Counted from the first letter of the stretch, positions 10,071 to 22,322 are shown. The stretch: DNA of 64,000 bases from Triplophysa rosa (GCF_024868665.1 NW_026634401.1:7492-71491), one strand, 5' to 3'. A program made the numbers and translations. Notes: generated by a model from the letters alone, not told the origin.

Positions 10071-11654
10071 ATCTGCCTTGGTGATCTAAACTAATCTGAA
10101 GAATGTATAGAACCATGGGACCATTTCAAGAACTTAATGAAGCAAAAAACCTTCTTGATAAGATTATTTGCTTCAAAGAATCTACGTAGAACCTGATTTT
10201 GGCCACCAAAATTATTCAAATCATTTAGAAAGGAAAACTCCACTCTGTTAAAAGTGGAATCCCATTTCAAGTCTCATGGATCTTGTCACACACTTTGGGA
10301 CCTTGAGACTGATATTTAATCAATCTCTTATGTCTTGGATGGCTGCCAGTTTCTGTGATTTCTCATGATGGCTCCGACTTGACATTTCACACAGAGAATC
10401 CTGTTTTGTCATTTTCATCATAGTTCCATGCTGTAATGCTCAATTTATGATTTCCACACGTGCGGCACACAATGGGCGTCTGTCTCCGCAGAGACAATAG
10501 CAACTCGTGTGCCATTATTTCTAATGTCCCTCAAGCTTTTCTCTCAATTTCCAGATGGAGATGAAGCCTAATGAAAAGTTTAATGAGAATCTTCACTGCC
10601 ATTTGACTTTTTGACACACTACAGCTCCACATCAGCTGTAGATTTCAATTTAATTGTTCTCCGCTGACGTTTATGGAAGCAAACGGCGCTCACTTTTCAT
10701 TTGTAACAGCAGCCGTTCCTAACAGCCCACTGTATATTACACCGTACCTTATTTTATAAAGCGCTCTTATTTTGTGTGCTACAAATGTAGTATGTTTGCA
10801 CGTCAATCATCATGTCCCCCTGGTAGCGTTTCATTGTATTTTTTATATTGCGTCATCTTCATGGGCACATAGTTACAAACAAACTGAAACTGTTACATTT
10901 ATTTAGCTTTGATTGACATCCATTTAGGAAATTTCTCTAGTTCCCTTTTGCGTATCTAATTATTTGCAACAGAACTCCAAGGCCTGTGGAACATTATGAT
11001 TTCATAGCACGACTGATATGTTTTTATTTAAGTTTAGATGTGTGTTGTCACCAGGGCCCTAGTAGCCAGACATGCCGGTCCACAGCGAAGTCTGTTCTTG
11101 CCAAGATTCACCTGTTTAAATAGACAGTTTGTTAAATTAAGTTTTGAAAAATTGGTTTAATCACAAAGAATAAACAAACTGAGGATTAAACAGAAAATAG
11201 TAGTACAAATAATTGGAAGCTGAACAAATTTAGAGCACGATTATAAGTACAGAGACATAGCAAAAGCGTTTTGAGTTTTTTTTATATATTCTGAATTAGC
11301 TTTTATTTTTATATTTTTTGTTAACTAAAACAAATTTGAACTTAAATTATTAATGTTAGCATTTTTGTTATGTGACTACCATTTTATTTGTTTTTTATTT
11401 TATGATGCATTTATTTATTTTTATTTATTTATAGATTTTGATTTCATTAAACAAAAAATGTTTTAATAGTTTTGGATTTAGTAAACTATAGACCATTTTG
11501 CAAGAGGAAAACAACACTGGACCAGAAGTAACTCAAATAGTAGAACAAAATACAACCAACAGAGTATTTAGAACTATATGACAATGTTAAACAGATTTTA
11601 TATTTAATTTGACTAATTTGACAAATTCAAAGGAGGAAGAACTCACTTCAAAAA
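10071..11654. other. Non-coding upstream flank or intron of gabra3
   Basis: No exon is recognisable. The block at about 10430-10740 is less AT-rich and lacks repeat features, so it could be constrained non-coding sequence, which is inference only. The stretch at 11240-11470 is T/A-rich low complexity. Confidence 0.4.
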
Positions 11655-11731
11655 GGGAAGAACTCACTGACCACGTTTACATGGACGACAGTAATCAAAT
11701 TATTTGCCTTATTCTGAGTAAGCTAATATTA
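11655..11731. repeat. 77-bp segment duplicated at 12547-12623
   Basis: It is base-for-base identical, by eye, to 12547-12623, and includes the terminal repeat cactgaccacgtttacatgg of the DNA element at 12557-13979. It probably represents the left end of a second, broken copy of that element. Confidence 0.8.
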
Positions 11732-11939
11732 CGATTATTAAAACAGCGACATCTGCTGACGGACACAATGCTTCGTTCTCACGGAAACATGCCAGCTGAA
11801 GATAATGAGGAAATTACGTCGCTTCCTTTGCCAAGTGCATACCAAACGTCTACATAATGGCATGTAAATGCCCTGTTCACTCCAAAGTCTAAACTCCAAG
11901 GGCTCTGCCCTTCGGAGGGAGTAGGGCATAGGAATGATG

Positions 11940-12001
11940 ACTTCATTTGGAATTTTCCCCGTGACGGTTCGGTACGAATACGCGTACCGTTACACCCCTA
12001 G
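11940..12001. repeat. hAT-type terminal fragment
   Basis: It contains acggttcggtacgaatacg and ends taccgttacacccctag, the inverted form of a taggggtgtaacggta end common in fish hAT elements. No partner end was found, so this is a fragment. Confidence 0.5.
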
Positions 12002-12546
12002 CGTTTAGGATTGTCCTAATATAGTTTCAACAGATACTACGATGGACTGATACAAAATATATGTTTGGGACTAAATCAGCACTCTCGTCCGTTAACTAAA
12101 TATAAAGTATACAGTATGTAATGTATACTAGTAAATAAAATTTATGGATGCTTACACAAGGACACACCATGTTTAATGAGAACATGTTGCGATTTAAGTG
12201 GCGTGTGGTATAGGCGAGAACATTTCCCAGGGGAATGTTTACTCCGCTTCCCTTTAAAAGCTCCCATCTATTACAAGGATGCGTCTTTTTAACCTCTGAC
12301 ACTCGAGCGCATTGGCATTCACCCCAGAGCTGAGAGCTTATTTCGAAGTCCACTGTGATGCTTTACACAGCAAAGTGCTTTATATCATAAGTGTGTCTGT
12401 CCTTGAATGTCCCAACAACATTATCAAATGCAATTCAAACACCACTCTTGTGGCTCACTTTATCCTCATGCGTTGTAAAGACCAACGTTTTATCTATCTG
12501 TTATCAATACGGAGGTTATCTTTAATATATCTTGGAGCTCTCCTAT
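12002..12546. other. Non-coding, nothing recognised
   Basis: No reliable frame and no terminal repeats were seen. Confidence 0.4.
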
Positions 12547-12556
12547 GGGAAGAACT

Positions 12557-13979
12557 CACTGACCACGTTTACATGGACGACAGTAATCAAATTATTTGCC
12601 TTATTCTGAGTAAGCTAATATTAACGTTAAGGTGTTTACATGAGTTGCTTTAAGAATATGTCGGGACCTGAGGCTAGCACTGTTCGTTTGTTCTCTTTGT
12701 GTGTGTGCAAGTATGTGTACTGAGCTGGCTGCGGTTGTCTTGGCAACCGCACACGCTCACTGTCGGCGTGTATGTGTGTTTATGAGAATCACCTGTCGCT
12801 CCGCATCTACCCTCATTAATCTGTGTTCTCACCTGGTGGTCATTAACTCAGCCTATTTATTCTCGGTCACTTTCTCACTTCCCTTGTACATTCGTTGTAT
12901 TCAGTTGCCGTACCGTTAGTAGTAGTGGTTGACTACCCCTTGTCTTGTCCTTGTTATCCAGTGTTCTCTTGTCGTGTCGTGTGGATGTTTGTGTGTTGGA
13001 TTATTTACCTTGTGGATTCCTGTTCTGTGTTCTCTGTGTCACTTCCCCCTTTACCCAGAGGACTGCGTTCGTCACAGCACCACCCGAACCTATCTTGCCA
13101 GGAGTACGGTCCCAGGTCTACAGTCTTTCCTCTGCTGTTGGTCGCAGGCGGCCTGGTTCACCAGAGGGGCGGTACAATCCACTTCGCCCTCGCCGCAGTT
13201 GTTGGAGTTATCCACCGTCTCCCGTTCTCACCGTGGTGGCAGGTCAACACATCACCTCTTCCGCCGTCCTAATCACATAGGGCTGACGCTGCCGTACACT
13301 GGGTCTTCCCAGTTGGCCTAGCAGTCAGCTAGGACGGTTGGACTTTTCTCTAGTGCCTGGACTTTTGGAACTCTCTCTCAGTGTTCATTTTGTTGTTTCA
13401 ACTAAATAAACCGTGTTACCCCGCTATTGGATCTGTGTGTTTCTATACCGTGACAGAATATACCTTTCATGTTCCCGTTTTACATGTTACACTACATAGT
13501 TCGATTAATGGCATACATCATTACGTCCCTAAGCGACGCCATTCGACGTTCCCTCCATAATTTCCATAAAAACATACAGTTTATGGTTTTTCCTTTATTT
13601 TCTAGAATTGTTGGCATCTTTCTTGTTTCCCTTTCAGACCAAAAATGTGCTTTCTTGCTTGAAGCCATGTTGTTTGCCGTAAAACAAAATGGCTGTCCAC
13701 TGCCGTGCGTGTGTGTAACCTGTCGCAAAGTGCAGCGAAAGTTCCTACGCGCCGGTAATAGTGCGATTAAGGTGTGTACATGTCTATACCGCACTTCCAT
13801 AATGCGACTAAAATAGGAGTACTCCGCCCGTCTTAATTCGATTTGTGTTTACTACGATTATGAGTTTAGATGGATTAAGCTAATCAAAAAGCTCTGTTTA
13901 CATGGTCCACACTTAATCAGAGTATTGTCTTAATCATGTTAATATCGGATTATTGTTGTCCATGTAAACGTGGTCACTG
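12557..13979. mobile_element. Non-autonomous DNA transposon interrupted by a solo LTR
   Basis: The left end, cactgaccacgtttacatgg, and the right end, ccatgtaaacgtggtcactg, are inverted repeats of about 20 bp. Inside, both halves carry ttctgag/cttaatc motifs in inverted order. Removing the LTR and one copy of its target duplication (12659-13460) leaves an element of about 620 bp. No transposase is encoded. The family is unassigned and no convincing target duplication was seen. Confidence 0.7.
12659..13455 (+). mobile_element. Solo LTR of an LTR retrotransposon
   Basis: This 797-bp unit starts TGTCGGGACC and ends ATACCGTGACA, so it has TG...CA borders within the inverted tgtc(a)cgg-type ends. 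It is flanked by the perfect 5-bp duplication gaata (12654-12658 and 13456-13460). A polyadenylation signal, aataaa, lies at 13405-13410, near the end as expected for R/U5. No internal gag-pol sequence is present, so LTR-LTR recombination has removed it. A 5-bp duplication fits Ty3/Gypsy and several other LTR groups, and the family is not assigned. Three overlapping frames in 12895-13321 have no recognisable domain and are treated as chance. Confidence 0.88.
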
Positions 13980-14122
13980 TGTTCTATGAAAAATTGAAAT
14001 GCGGATGTCTGATGGTTTCCACGCTCATGGAACATTTGTGACATTAATGGTGTGTATGGACAACATCAACTTTATCAACAAGCACGAGTCCTCCGGTACT
14101 GTGGCTCTAATTGGTTGCTATG

Positions 14123-14154
14123 AAAAAAGCATCTGCCAAATGCATAAATGTAAA
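14123..14154 (+). repeat. L2/SINE 3'-tail remnant
   Basis: The sequence aaagcatctgccaaatgcat followed by aaatgtaaa matches the tail shared by fish L2 LINEs and their SINE partners. It lies 70 bp before the gabra3 exon. Confidence 0.6.
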
Positions 14155-14224
14155 AGTATCATTGCGTATTCGGATGTATCACTGATCTGAAGGTACATTA
14201 AATATTTCCTCTTTCTGGTTTCAG

Positions 14225-14430
14225 GTGTTACAACTGTCCTGACAATGACAACGTTGAGTATAAGTGCCAGGAACTCACTTCCGAAGGTTGCCTACGCCAC
14301 AGCCATGGACTGGTTTATGGCCGTATGTTACGCCTTTGTTTTCTCCGCCCTCATTGAGTTTGCAACGGTCAACTACTTCACTAAGCGCAGCTGGGCCTGG
14401 GATGGTCAGAAAGAGGCCCAGGAGCAGAGG
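14225..14430 (+). CDS. gabra3: GABA-A receptor alpha-3 subunit, M2-M3 exon
   Basis: This internal exon of a pentameric GABA-gated chloride channel subunit acts in the neuronal plasma membrane. The acceptor is a tttctggtttcag tract and the exon starts with two bases completing a split Gly codon. Translation begins [20 protein letters not shown], the pore-lining second half of M2 with the 9' Leu in VLTMTT. The M2-M3 loop follows ([11 protein letters not shown]), then M3 ([19 protein letters not shown]), then the start of the intracellular loop ([19 protein letters not shown]). The donor is agg|gtaggt and the exon ends in phase 0, matching the terminal exon. The KRSWAW residues and the downstream exon favour alpha-3 over alpha-1, 2 or 5. 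The preceding exon (M1) was not found in the 14 kb upstream. Confidence 0.9.
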
Positions 14431-15569
14431 GTAGGTAGAATTTAGTGCCAGAGTAATAAATGAGTGTATCTGAATACTTAGGGTGTAAAGATAAAGTGTT
14501 TAATTCAAGTGAAATTAATGCTTGTTTTGAAAAAGGCTCCATTGTTCTATTGTTTGTGCTGTTGGCCGCTCGGGATTCGGCACTCTTGTTTGCATTTAGA
14601 CCAAATACTGATCCAGGCCGCTGTTAGATATTACAACTCTTAAGTAAAGGACATGTTCGCACAAGTGCATTCTTGCATTCAAACTAGATTGAATGCCACA
14701 CAATGGCGCAAAACACTCTCTCATTGCATCATGCAAAAAACTGTGAGGCGCGGAATAGAAAATAATACAAATTCACTGCCTAATAAAATGGTTGTTATTT
14801 CTAAGAGCATAATTTTCCTCCTTTGAATTTGCCTAAAGTGTGATTGCGGGGGACTGCAGACTTTCAGAATCCAAGAAAGCTCAAGTTTTAGAGTACTTTC
14901 AGTTACGTGATCAATCACGGTTTAATATTCCAGCTATTTTTTACAGCGTACATCACAACGCGCAATAAACATTCAGCACATTAATCCCAAACAAAAGCGG
15001 GCTTTCTTGTTAGCAAGCTCGTCACCATTGTAATTTTCATTGAGGTTGTTCAATAGTTGGATGCTGCCGGCAATCTTTCTCTCTCCAGCGCCATTGCTTA
15101 CTCTTGATTATTGCCAGCTTCTGTCCTGGACCTGATAACCTTTGAAAAATGAAGTGCTCAGAACTAATGGATGGGAATTGCAGTAGAGAACACTGAGTGA
15201 GGCGTTGTATCGCTCGCAGGATGAGGAGATGTTGTAATATAAATTCCTGTTTCGTCCCGCTGTAGTCACCCATGTGTAAGTGTCGAGAAGCACTTTACTT
15301 CTTCATTAACTGTTCAATAGAAGGGAAACTTTGTGTGTCTGCAGGAAGTTTTGAGAGCAGCTGCTGTGTTTCTCAAAAGACAAGAGAGAACAATACAATA
15401 CTGATAGCAAGGCTAGACTTGGACAATAGAAGTTAAAGCCGACAGGAAAAATGTAGCATTTAAATGCTGTTTTATTATAGCGACGAAGTGAAACTTTTTC
15501 AAACTTTCTTTCAATTCTAAATCCACTTATATTAAATGTTCCATCACCAAGTCGATATTTCGTTTTTTA
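14431..15569. other. Intronic non-coding sequence
   Basis: No frame or repeat recognised. The part at 14960-15290 is balanced in composition and could be conserved non-coding, but nothing in the sequence proves it. Confidence 0.4.
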
Positions 15570-15632
15570 AAGGTACATTTTCGCACGAATGAAAATTCTC
15601 TCGTAATTTACTCACTGTACATTACTTGTTTT
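15570..15632. repeat. Foldback MITE fragment
   Basis: It is a short degenerate match to the MITE end seen at 15924, including gaatgaaaattctctcgtaa followed by tttactcac. Confidence 0.5.
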
Positions 15633-15923
15633 ATATTGACAATGACGTCATGTTATCTTAAATGGAATCCAGCATTAAAGTAATACAAATGACTCTGGGG
15701 GTGGTTAATAAGTGTCTTTCGAAGCGAATAATTCTATTGAGGTTATTAAGCGATATTGAAATCAAAACACGCACATTTGAATGCTAAAATTAAATATGGA
15801 GCCACATCGATAGCTTCAAATCTCATCGGTTCTTGCGTGTCTCATAACTAGTTGTCATAGAATATACTGCACTGTCATGAGACGCACAAGAACTAAAGAC
15901 ATGTAAAGCTTTCAATGTATTTC

Positions 15924-16294
15924 TTAAAAGGGATACTCTACCCAAAAATGAAAATTCTGTCATGAATTACTCAAGTACAGTAGTTCCGAACCTGTATACA
16001 TTTCTGTTGAACACAAAGAAAGATATTTAGAAGAATGTTAGCGACTGAAATTTCTGGGATAGTCAAAAAAATTTGTTTTCCTAAATTCTTCAAAATATCT
16101 TCTTTTGTGTTTTACAGAACAAAACAATAATAATTGTTTCTACTATGGTAGTCAATGGTGCCCCAGAAATTTCAGTTGCTAACATTCATCCAAATATCTT
16201 TTGTTGTGTTCAACAAAATATACAGGTTTGGAACAACTTGAGAATGAAATGACAGACAGAATTTTCAGTTTTTGGGATGGACTGTTCCTTTAAA
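15924..16294. repeat. Foldback MITE, near full length
   Basis: The left end is ttaaaagggatactctaccc with aaaatgaaaattctgtcat. The right end is the inverted counterpart (cagaattttcagtttttggg, ending cctttaaaa). The two halves are complementary around a centre near 16110-16140, with atatctt(c)ttttgtgtt and caca(a)aagaagata-type motifs mirrored. The family is extremely abundant in cyprinids; it may be the element called Angel, but I cannot confirm that name. Confidence 0.8.
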
Positions 16295-17370
16295 ACATGT
16301 TTTCCAAACTTGCTAAGCCCCTTAAAATGCATGTGAAATGAGTAGCAAGGATTGTTTACAGACAGGGTGATCAGGGCCACGACGTGAGATTTTTCTGCAG
16401 AAATTAATTAACATGACAGCAAGAGATACAAAGTCTGTTTTTCAGGACAAATTCATAATTATTTGAAAACCGTGGTTCTTTTTCCACATTGTGTTACAGA
16501 CCTGTGTGGTCTCCGGGTGGGCCGCACGAGTTGAGCTGGTAATAATTGGTTGCATGCGACAAGCTTGAGCAAGCTCCTCTAATGACAGGCCCCGGGCCTC
16601 TTGTGTCGGTGGTCTGCCCAAAACAGAGCTATAGGAAGAGACAGTTCGAAATTGCTGGACCTTTGTGATAGAAGAAAATTGAATGGCTATTTATAACCAA
16701 AAAGAGAATGATAGAAAGCAGAAGAATGCACACAGATGAAAGATAAATTGAAAACAGGCTCACTGGGGTCTATGGCTAAAAAGAAAGCCGAAAACTGATT
16801 TTCCATCGCAGCACAAGCGATGAAGAAACTAGATGAGACAAGCAGGAAGAAAAAGAATATGTTTCGAGAAAAGAGCAAAGAGAAGAATGAAAAGAACAAG
16901 AAATGGGTTGGTATCGAATGTTGGCCCCGTAATGAGAAAGCAAACCGGCTCTTGCTTCACAGGAAGGGTTGATGAGGTCGCATGGTTGTCGCTGAGCAAT
17001 AGGGTGTGATCAGAGCGAGGTGAATTGTTCCTTTTCTTTGTGTGTGAGAGCTGTGTAACTACAGACGTTACTAGACATCACTCGACACTAACTGGAGGCC
17101 GCTTACTACACTCATAGCAGACTGTAATTTCCCAGCACTGGTTTGAGTCGGACACTGACCCCTGTGCCCTACGGGGTTCACTCGTCTTTAAAGCATAGAA
17201 TGACATTACAGATTGGGGTCAATGTGATTTAACCTAGCGGGAACTAGCCGTGCTAGTCTTTTAAAGTATCGCTAACACTGTTCCTCGCGTTGATCAGGGT
17301 CGTATAACAACGGATTGACTGCCGTACCAAAGCAAGGTTGCCTGCGATATACTGTGCCTCACACAAAATG
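16295..17370. other. Intronic non-coding sequence
   Basis: Nothing coding recognised. A small block at 16500-16640 is GC-richer than its surroundings and unassigned. Confidence 0.4.
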
Positions 17371-17593
17371 AAAGGGATAGTTCACCCGAACATTTCTTTT
17401 TACCCTCATGGCGTTCAAAACCTTTAGGACTTACTTTCTGTGGACCACAAAAGAAGATATTTTGAGAACTGTGTCCCTGGATTTGTGTTCATAAAATGGA
17501 AGTCAATGGAGTCGATGCTGTTTGGTTACCATATACAGTATATACAAGTTTGAATTGACATGAGGTTGAGTAAATAATAAAATAATTTTCATA
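17371..17593. repeat. Foldback MITE, shortened copy
   Basis: It begins aaagggatagttcacccgaa and contains caaaagaagatattttgaga and ggaagtcaatggagtcgatg. The right arm is decayed (ttgacatgaggttgagtaaa). It belongs to the same family as the element at 15924-16294. Confidence 0.7.
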
Positions 17594-20056
17594 CCTGAAT
17601 GAATGGCAGTATATAAAAATATTAAACCACAAATGTTACTAGCGGGTTAGAATAAACCCTCAGATTAATAGTATATAGTACTGTATATAGATTAATATTA
17701 GATTAATAATATAGATATTTAATTTAATATATACCTATTATTATAATTTCCTATTAACGCTCTGCCTGGACATATACATGCTATACATTTTAAGATAGTA
17801 CCCATAAATTATGCCATCAGTTACAGTTTTAAGAGTGCCATTGTTTCCATTTGTTGTTTAAATTTGGGTTTGTGAAGGGATTGGGATGCATTGTGACATG
17901 GGAAATGTTCATTTCGATTGTTGCATCTATGCTAATGCTTACCCAAATAAACACTGAAAATAGGTTAAGCGTGTGCGCGAGACAGCAGAAGGGGACTAAA
18001 GGGAACAGTCATGCAGAAGAGACAGCAGTTACCTAGATAAAAGACTTAAAGCATGTTTAATTCATTCTGCCTGACACACAGTATGTAACACAGAGCCCCA
18101 TAATGAGGAAACGATACGTTGTCATCCCAGTCACCCACTGAAGCTGTCTACAAATGTTAGAGTTGAGCCTGTGCTTTGGCACATTTATTTAAATTCAATA
18201 TGCAGGCTGAATGCATGACTGTAAAATGAATGGGTGCCACCCACTGGAAAGAAAAATTGCAAATGTTGAAATGCTATTAAATTGAGAGCATATTGAGACT
18301 CATTCTGAAATGATTCTCTTGAGTACAATACCCCGGTTTCAGAAGAGTTTGTCTCTAAATGTGTTCTGGTAAGTGTATTCACACAGATTTCAATATGAAT
18401 TTAAACATGTCTTATTATATTTTCAATGAATCAATACACATCTATATACAATATACCAACCCAGAGGCGAATGTTATTGCTCAGATGTTACTATTCTACT
18501 CTAAGTTTCAGATTATCAACGTAGCCTCAGATGTTTCTCTTAAAATTGCTTAGGAGCTTTGCGCTTTGAAATGAATGTTTTTTAACATTGTTGAAATATT
18601 TTCTAAAACTTTTAGGTATTAGACATTTTTTTAAGATTTCTTTATTTTTCTCAGGAGAAATTTCACAGCCCCATGTCAATATTTTGAGTATTTGTCATCC
18701 AGAGAATTTAAGGTGATACTCTTCTGAGCAACATTCTTGTGTTCTAGTTTTTTGTGTGTGGTTCTCACAAACAGTCACTGAAAACATGATTTCATGATTC
18801 TTCGATAAAACCCAATGCTAGTATAGACACGTGTGCTGTTATCCAATTAAATTGATTTTATTAGCAATCCATCAAGATTTGAAATCAACTTAAAGAGATT
18901 CGTCTCTCTCTGTGAATATTGCAATCTGTTTTGCAGTGATCTGCCCGTCACATCACCAATGACTGTCAAAGCTGTCAGGAAATATGAAATTCTAGAAACA
19001 TGTATCAAAGAGCAATTATATGTGTAAACCGGATCACCGTCATAAAGTTTCATTTCTTTCGAAGATGTTTGGCCTCCTCACGGTTTTGGCAGGGTTGAAA
19101 ACCCCTGTTGGCACGTTCTTCACTTAATTTAAATTGACTGGAGTATATTACAGCGGTAATATATGAAAATGTGATATTTCCCCGGTGACCACTTATGGGT
19201 TTTGTCGTTAGATATACATCCCTACAGATATCTTCAGCATTATATTCAGCTCCTATTACCAGTGGCCTTGTAGATGGGGTATCCACATGAGAAATTGAAC
19301 AAATGCACAATTCTTTGCACAGCAGGAATGCAGAGTCTGCCTGCATTAATCTGAGCATGTCCTCAGGAAAAGCCAGAGATGCTGTCAAGACGGGGAGGAA
19401 AACATATAACATTTTGGATATTTGATGAAGCGAATAGCGAATGGTGATATTAAAGGATTGCTAATTGAACACCAACCAGATATTTTTCTACATTCAATTA
19501 TTGTATTGGGACAGTATACACCATATCAGTTTTTCATTAGGGGAGTGTATTGTAAAAGTTAAGTTAAAGATCTGGCCTGGTACACAATAGGATGCGGGTT
19601 CAATCTGAATTATCTCCATCTTGCCCAGAGCAAGCCACTACTCCAAGATCTCTCCAGGGAAACTGAACCACTAGCTGAAGATGGTATCATTGTGTATCAC
19701 ACAAAGACTGAATAGTTTGATAAACAAATAAAAGACTATGTAAATGATATTTCATGTTGATTTATTTTAAATAAACATATTTTTTGCCATATATAATTAT
19801 ATTTTTAAAATTTATTTTAATAATGTTATTAGATATTTTTTTGATTGATTGCAACATTTTTCACATATTTTTAAATTGTAATTATTTTTTTATAAAACAG
19901 ATATTTTCCAGTCCTACATGCTAATAGCACTTCGTCATAATAATCCTGGAGGTATTCATTATACTGTATCTCACTGTATCACACAACCTCACTGCTTACA
20001 GTATACTGTATATACTTAGTACAATGTTGTGCTCTAAACATGCCCTTAAAACAGAA
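17594..20056. other. Intronic non-coding sequence
   Basis: AT-rich, with runs such as 17660-17760 (repeated attaata/tatatag). No coding exon or terminal repeats were seen. The frame at 19050-19412 (minus) has no recognisable domain and is probably chance. Confidence 0.4.
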
Positions 20057-20255
20057 GTTCCTTTTCTGTCGGTCTCTCGACATTGTGTCGAGCCGACAGA
20101 TGGGGTTCGTCCCTGAGAACCAATCGCTTCCGACTTCTTAGAAAAGGCCAATGAAATTGGCGAATGAAATTTGCATGCCGGACTCCGCCCCCGGATATCC
20201 GGGTATAAAAGGGAGACGGCGTGCCTCATTCATTCACCTTTTGTTCTTCGGAACC
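20057..20255. repeat. DIRS left terminal repeat (copy A)
   Basis: Positions 20080-20255 are the inverted copy of 33566-33742 in copy B, sharing ggcgaatgaaatttgcatgc and ccggatatccgggtataaaa. The outer 23 bases (20057-20079) are unique to the left end and reappear inverted in the internal complementary regions at 33430-33455 and 1925-1950. This offset arrangement is diagnostic of DIRS split terminal repeats. Confidence 0.88.
20204..20211 (+). promoter_or_regulatory. TATA box in DIRS left terminal repeat
   Basis: TATAAAAG lies in a GC-rich context (atccgggtataaaagggaga), about 220 bp before the gag start. It is a good candidate core promoter for the element, with transcription expected near 20235. 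It points in the gabra3 direction. Confidence 0.6.
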
Positions 20256-20423
20256 TTCGCTCATGATCAACAGACTTCGCTACAAGTAGCAACTACAAGA
20301 CTGCCGGTTCTACAACGTGGTGCAGTGGACTGTCCCTTCCTGCGGCGACTTCCCCTGGGCGTTTCGGCGGTTCCAGAAGTGTTCCAGTTTTTTCTCTAAA
20401 AGAGCAAATTTCTCCAGCGTGGC

Positions 20424-21800
20424 ATGTCCCGCTGTTCTCGTGGGTGCAACACACTCATCGAGGAGGGAGACGGACACTGTACGCTGGGGCAGATGTTGTG
20501 GATACGTCCTGCCCGCACTGCGGGCGGTTGACGGTTCAGACGTTGCGTCATGGGTGGCTGTGTTCCCGCGGGACTCAGCCACCGCCTCGTCTGCTTCCCG
20601 TTCCGTGACGGCAGGACTACGGCCCTGCCGCCCGCTACGGCGAGCAGCGAGGGTGATATGAGGATTACTGTGAGCGCTAATCCGTCAGCCACTGGCTCGC
20701 GGACCGTTCGCACCTAGTCTCGCTCGTCTGACCGTTCCCCATGAGACGGTCCCACCATCTTGTTCCTCAACCACGTATCGGACAAGGTACGTGATGATGA
20801 GATGTCTGTTGCAGCATCGGAGGGTGACTTACTGGCATCAGACTCCGACGATTCCTTGAAGCTCCCTCCCTCGGGGGGTCGAGCTCAGGAAGAAGCGGAC
20901 GTCGAAATGTCAGCCATGCTTTCCCGGGCCGCCGGCATTGGGTTACGGTGCACCGCACTGCCTCTCCCAACGCTCGCGGCTGGATACACGGTACCTCGGG
21001 CTTGAGAGCGGCTCCAAGCCGTACTCACCCCAGTGCCGTGTTCCCCCGGAAGTGCATGACGAACCTAGTACAACCTGGAACGCTCCCCTTCGGCACGTAC
21101 ACGTCAACTAGTTCCATCGCCATTTCTTCCCTCGATGGTGGGGCAGCTAGAGGATACGTCGATGTCCCCCAGGGGCTCGACCTAGACTCCCGTCCAAAGC
21201 ACGTAGGCTTTTCGGCATCTGAGGTGTCGAGAGCTTACTCTGCTGCGGGCCAAGCTGTCCCCTCTCTCCACGCTATGGCCATCCTGCAGGTCCATCAAGC
21301 CAATGCGCAGAGAGAGCTCCACGAGGGTAAGACCGACCCAGCACTTATGCAGGAACTCCGCGCAGTCACCGACCTCGCTCTACGGGTGACCAAGGTGATC
21401 GCGCGGGCCCTGGGTCGGGCGATGTCCACACTTGTGGTCCAGGAGAGACACCTCTGGCTGAACCTTGCACAGATGAGTGACGCCGAGAAAGTCCGCTTTC
21501 TCGATGCACCCATCTCGCAAAGGGGGCTGTTTGGTGATACTGTCGAGCTCTAGTTCTCGACATTAAAGGAGCAGACAGAGGATATCAAGTATATCCTCCC
21601 CAGCCGCGACTCGACCGCCCTCTGGCCGCCGAGATCCCGTGCACCGTCTGCTTCCCAGCAGCCCTGGTCCTCTTCGAGACATCAAAGAGGAGACCACCAC
21701 CCCATCAGCAGCTGCGGCGGAAGCCAAAGCGGCCCTCATGGGAAGACCCCAGGGAGATCGAGAATACCTTCGGGCCCGACCCCAGCCATTCCATTGCTGG
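20424..21800 (+). pseudogene. DIRS Gag-like protein, frameshifted (copy A)
   Basis: The reading frame opens with MSRCSRGCNTLIEE (ATG at 20424), the same start as in copy B. A 14-15 bp deletion near 20472 relative to B destroys the Cys-rich segment and shifts the frame. Later fragments are DDEMSVAASEGDLLASDSDD (from about 20790) and a longer frame to 21553 with SLDGGAARGYVDVPQG, AYSAAGQAVPSLHAMAILQ, ALGRAMSTLVVQERHLWLNL and APISQRGLFGDTVE. These blocks match DIRS ORF1 proteins of fish, presumed to form the nucleoprotein particle. A stop at 21551-21553 ends the frame early; related sequence continues to about 21800. Confidence 0.8.
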
Positions 21801-22322
21801 TTGGTCAATCCGGGACGGTTCCTGCCCCATACCAACAGCCCGCTTCTAAGAGTTTTCTCTCTCTCTGGGCGTTTATCACAACCGCTCTCACCCTCTACAC
21901 GACGGTGTTCGGCAACTCGACGTTGCATCACAGCAAGACCCAATGTCGAGGATAATCGTCAGCCTAAGCACTCTCATTTGATGGTGCATTGTGCTACATC
22001 ATCGCCAGGCAGGTAAAACTGCAGAGCCGATCTCCTCTCTGGGCCCCCCCACAGCGAGGGATCCGCACTGCCAGCCATCGAACCACCCCCAGGAGGTCGA
22101 TGAAGCAGAACGTACCCCTAGCCTCCCTGTCTCGGTCCCTGGGAGCCTGACAAGAGCTTCCCAAACCGTCACAGTGACTATGGGATATGGTCCATCTCGG
22201 CTACGCGATCCAACTCCCCAGACGCCCACCCAAGTTTAGGGGCATCCTCTCAACCTCAGCAGAGGCAAGGATGCTCCCGTGCTTCGGGCCGAGGTCGCCA
22301 CCCCTGTGGTGAGGAAGCGATC
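21801..22322 (+). other. DIRS region between gag and reverse transcriptase (copy A)
   Basis: Proline/serine-rich frames without an intact ORF. The segment is homologous to B 28290-28915 and contains the block ctctcaccctctacacgacg (from 21885) that copy B carries twice. Confidence 0.6.

Noticed and set aside
12895..13321. Three overlapping + strand frames of 111-130 codons
   Set aside because: They lie wholly inside the solo LTR and have no domain. Frames overlapping in all three phases of a GC-rich LTR are expected by chance.
1..14224. Upstream gabra3 exons (M1 and ligand-binding domain)
   Set aside because: I looked for the M1 exon motif and found nothing matching. Those exons are probably outside the window or unrecognised.
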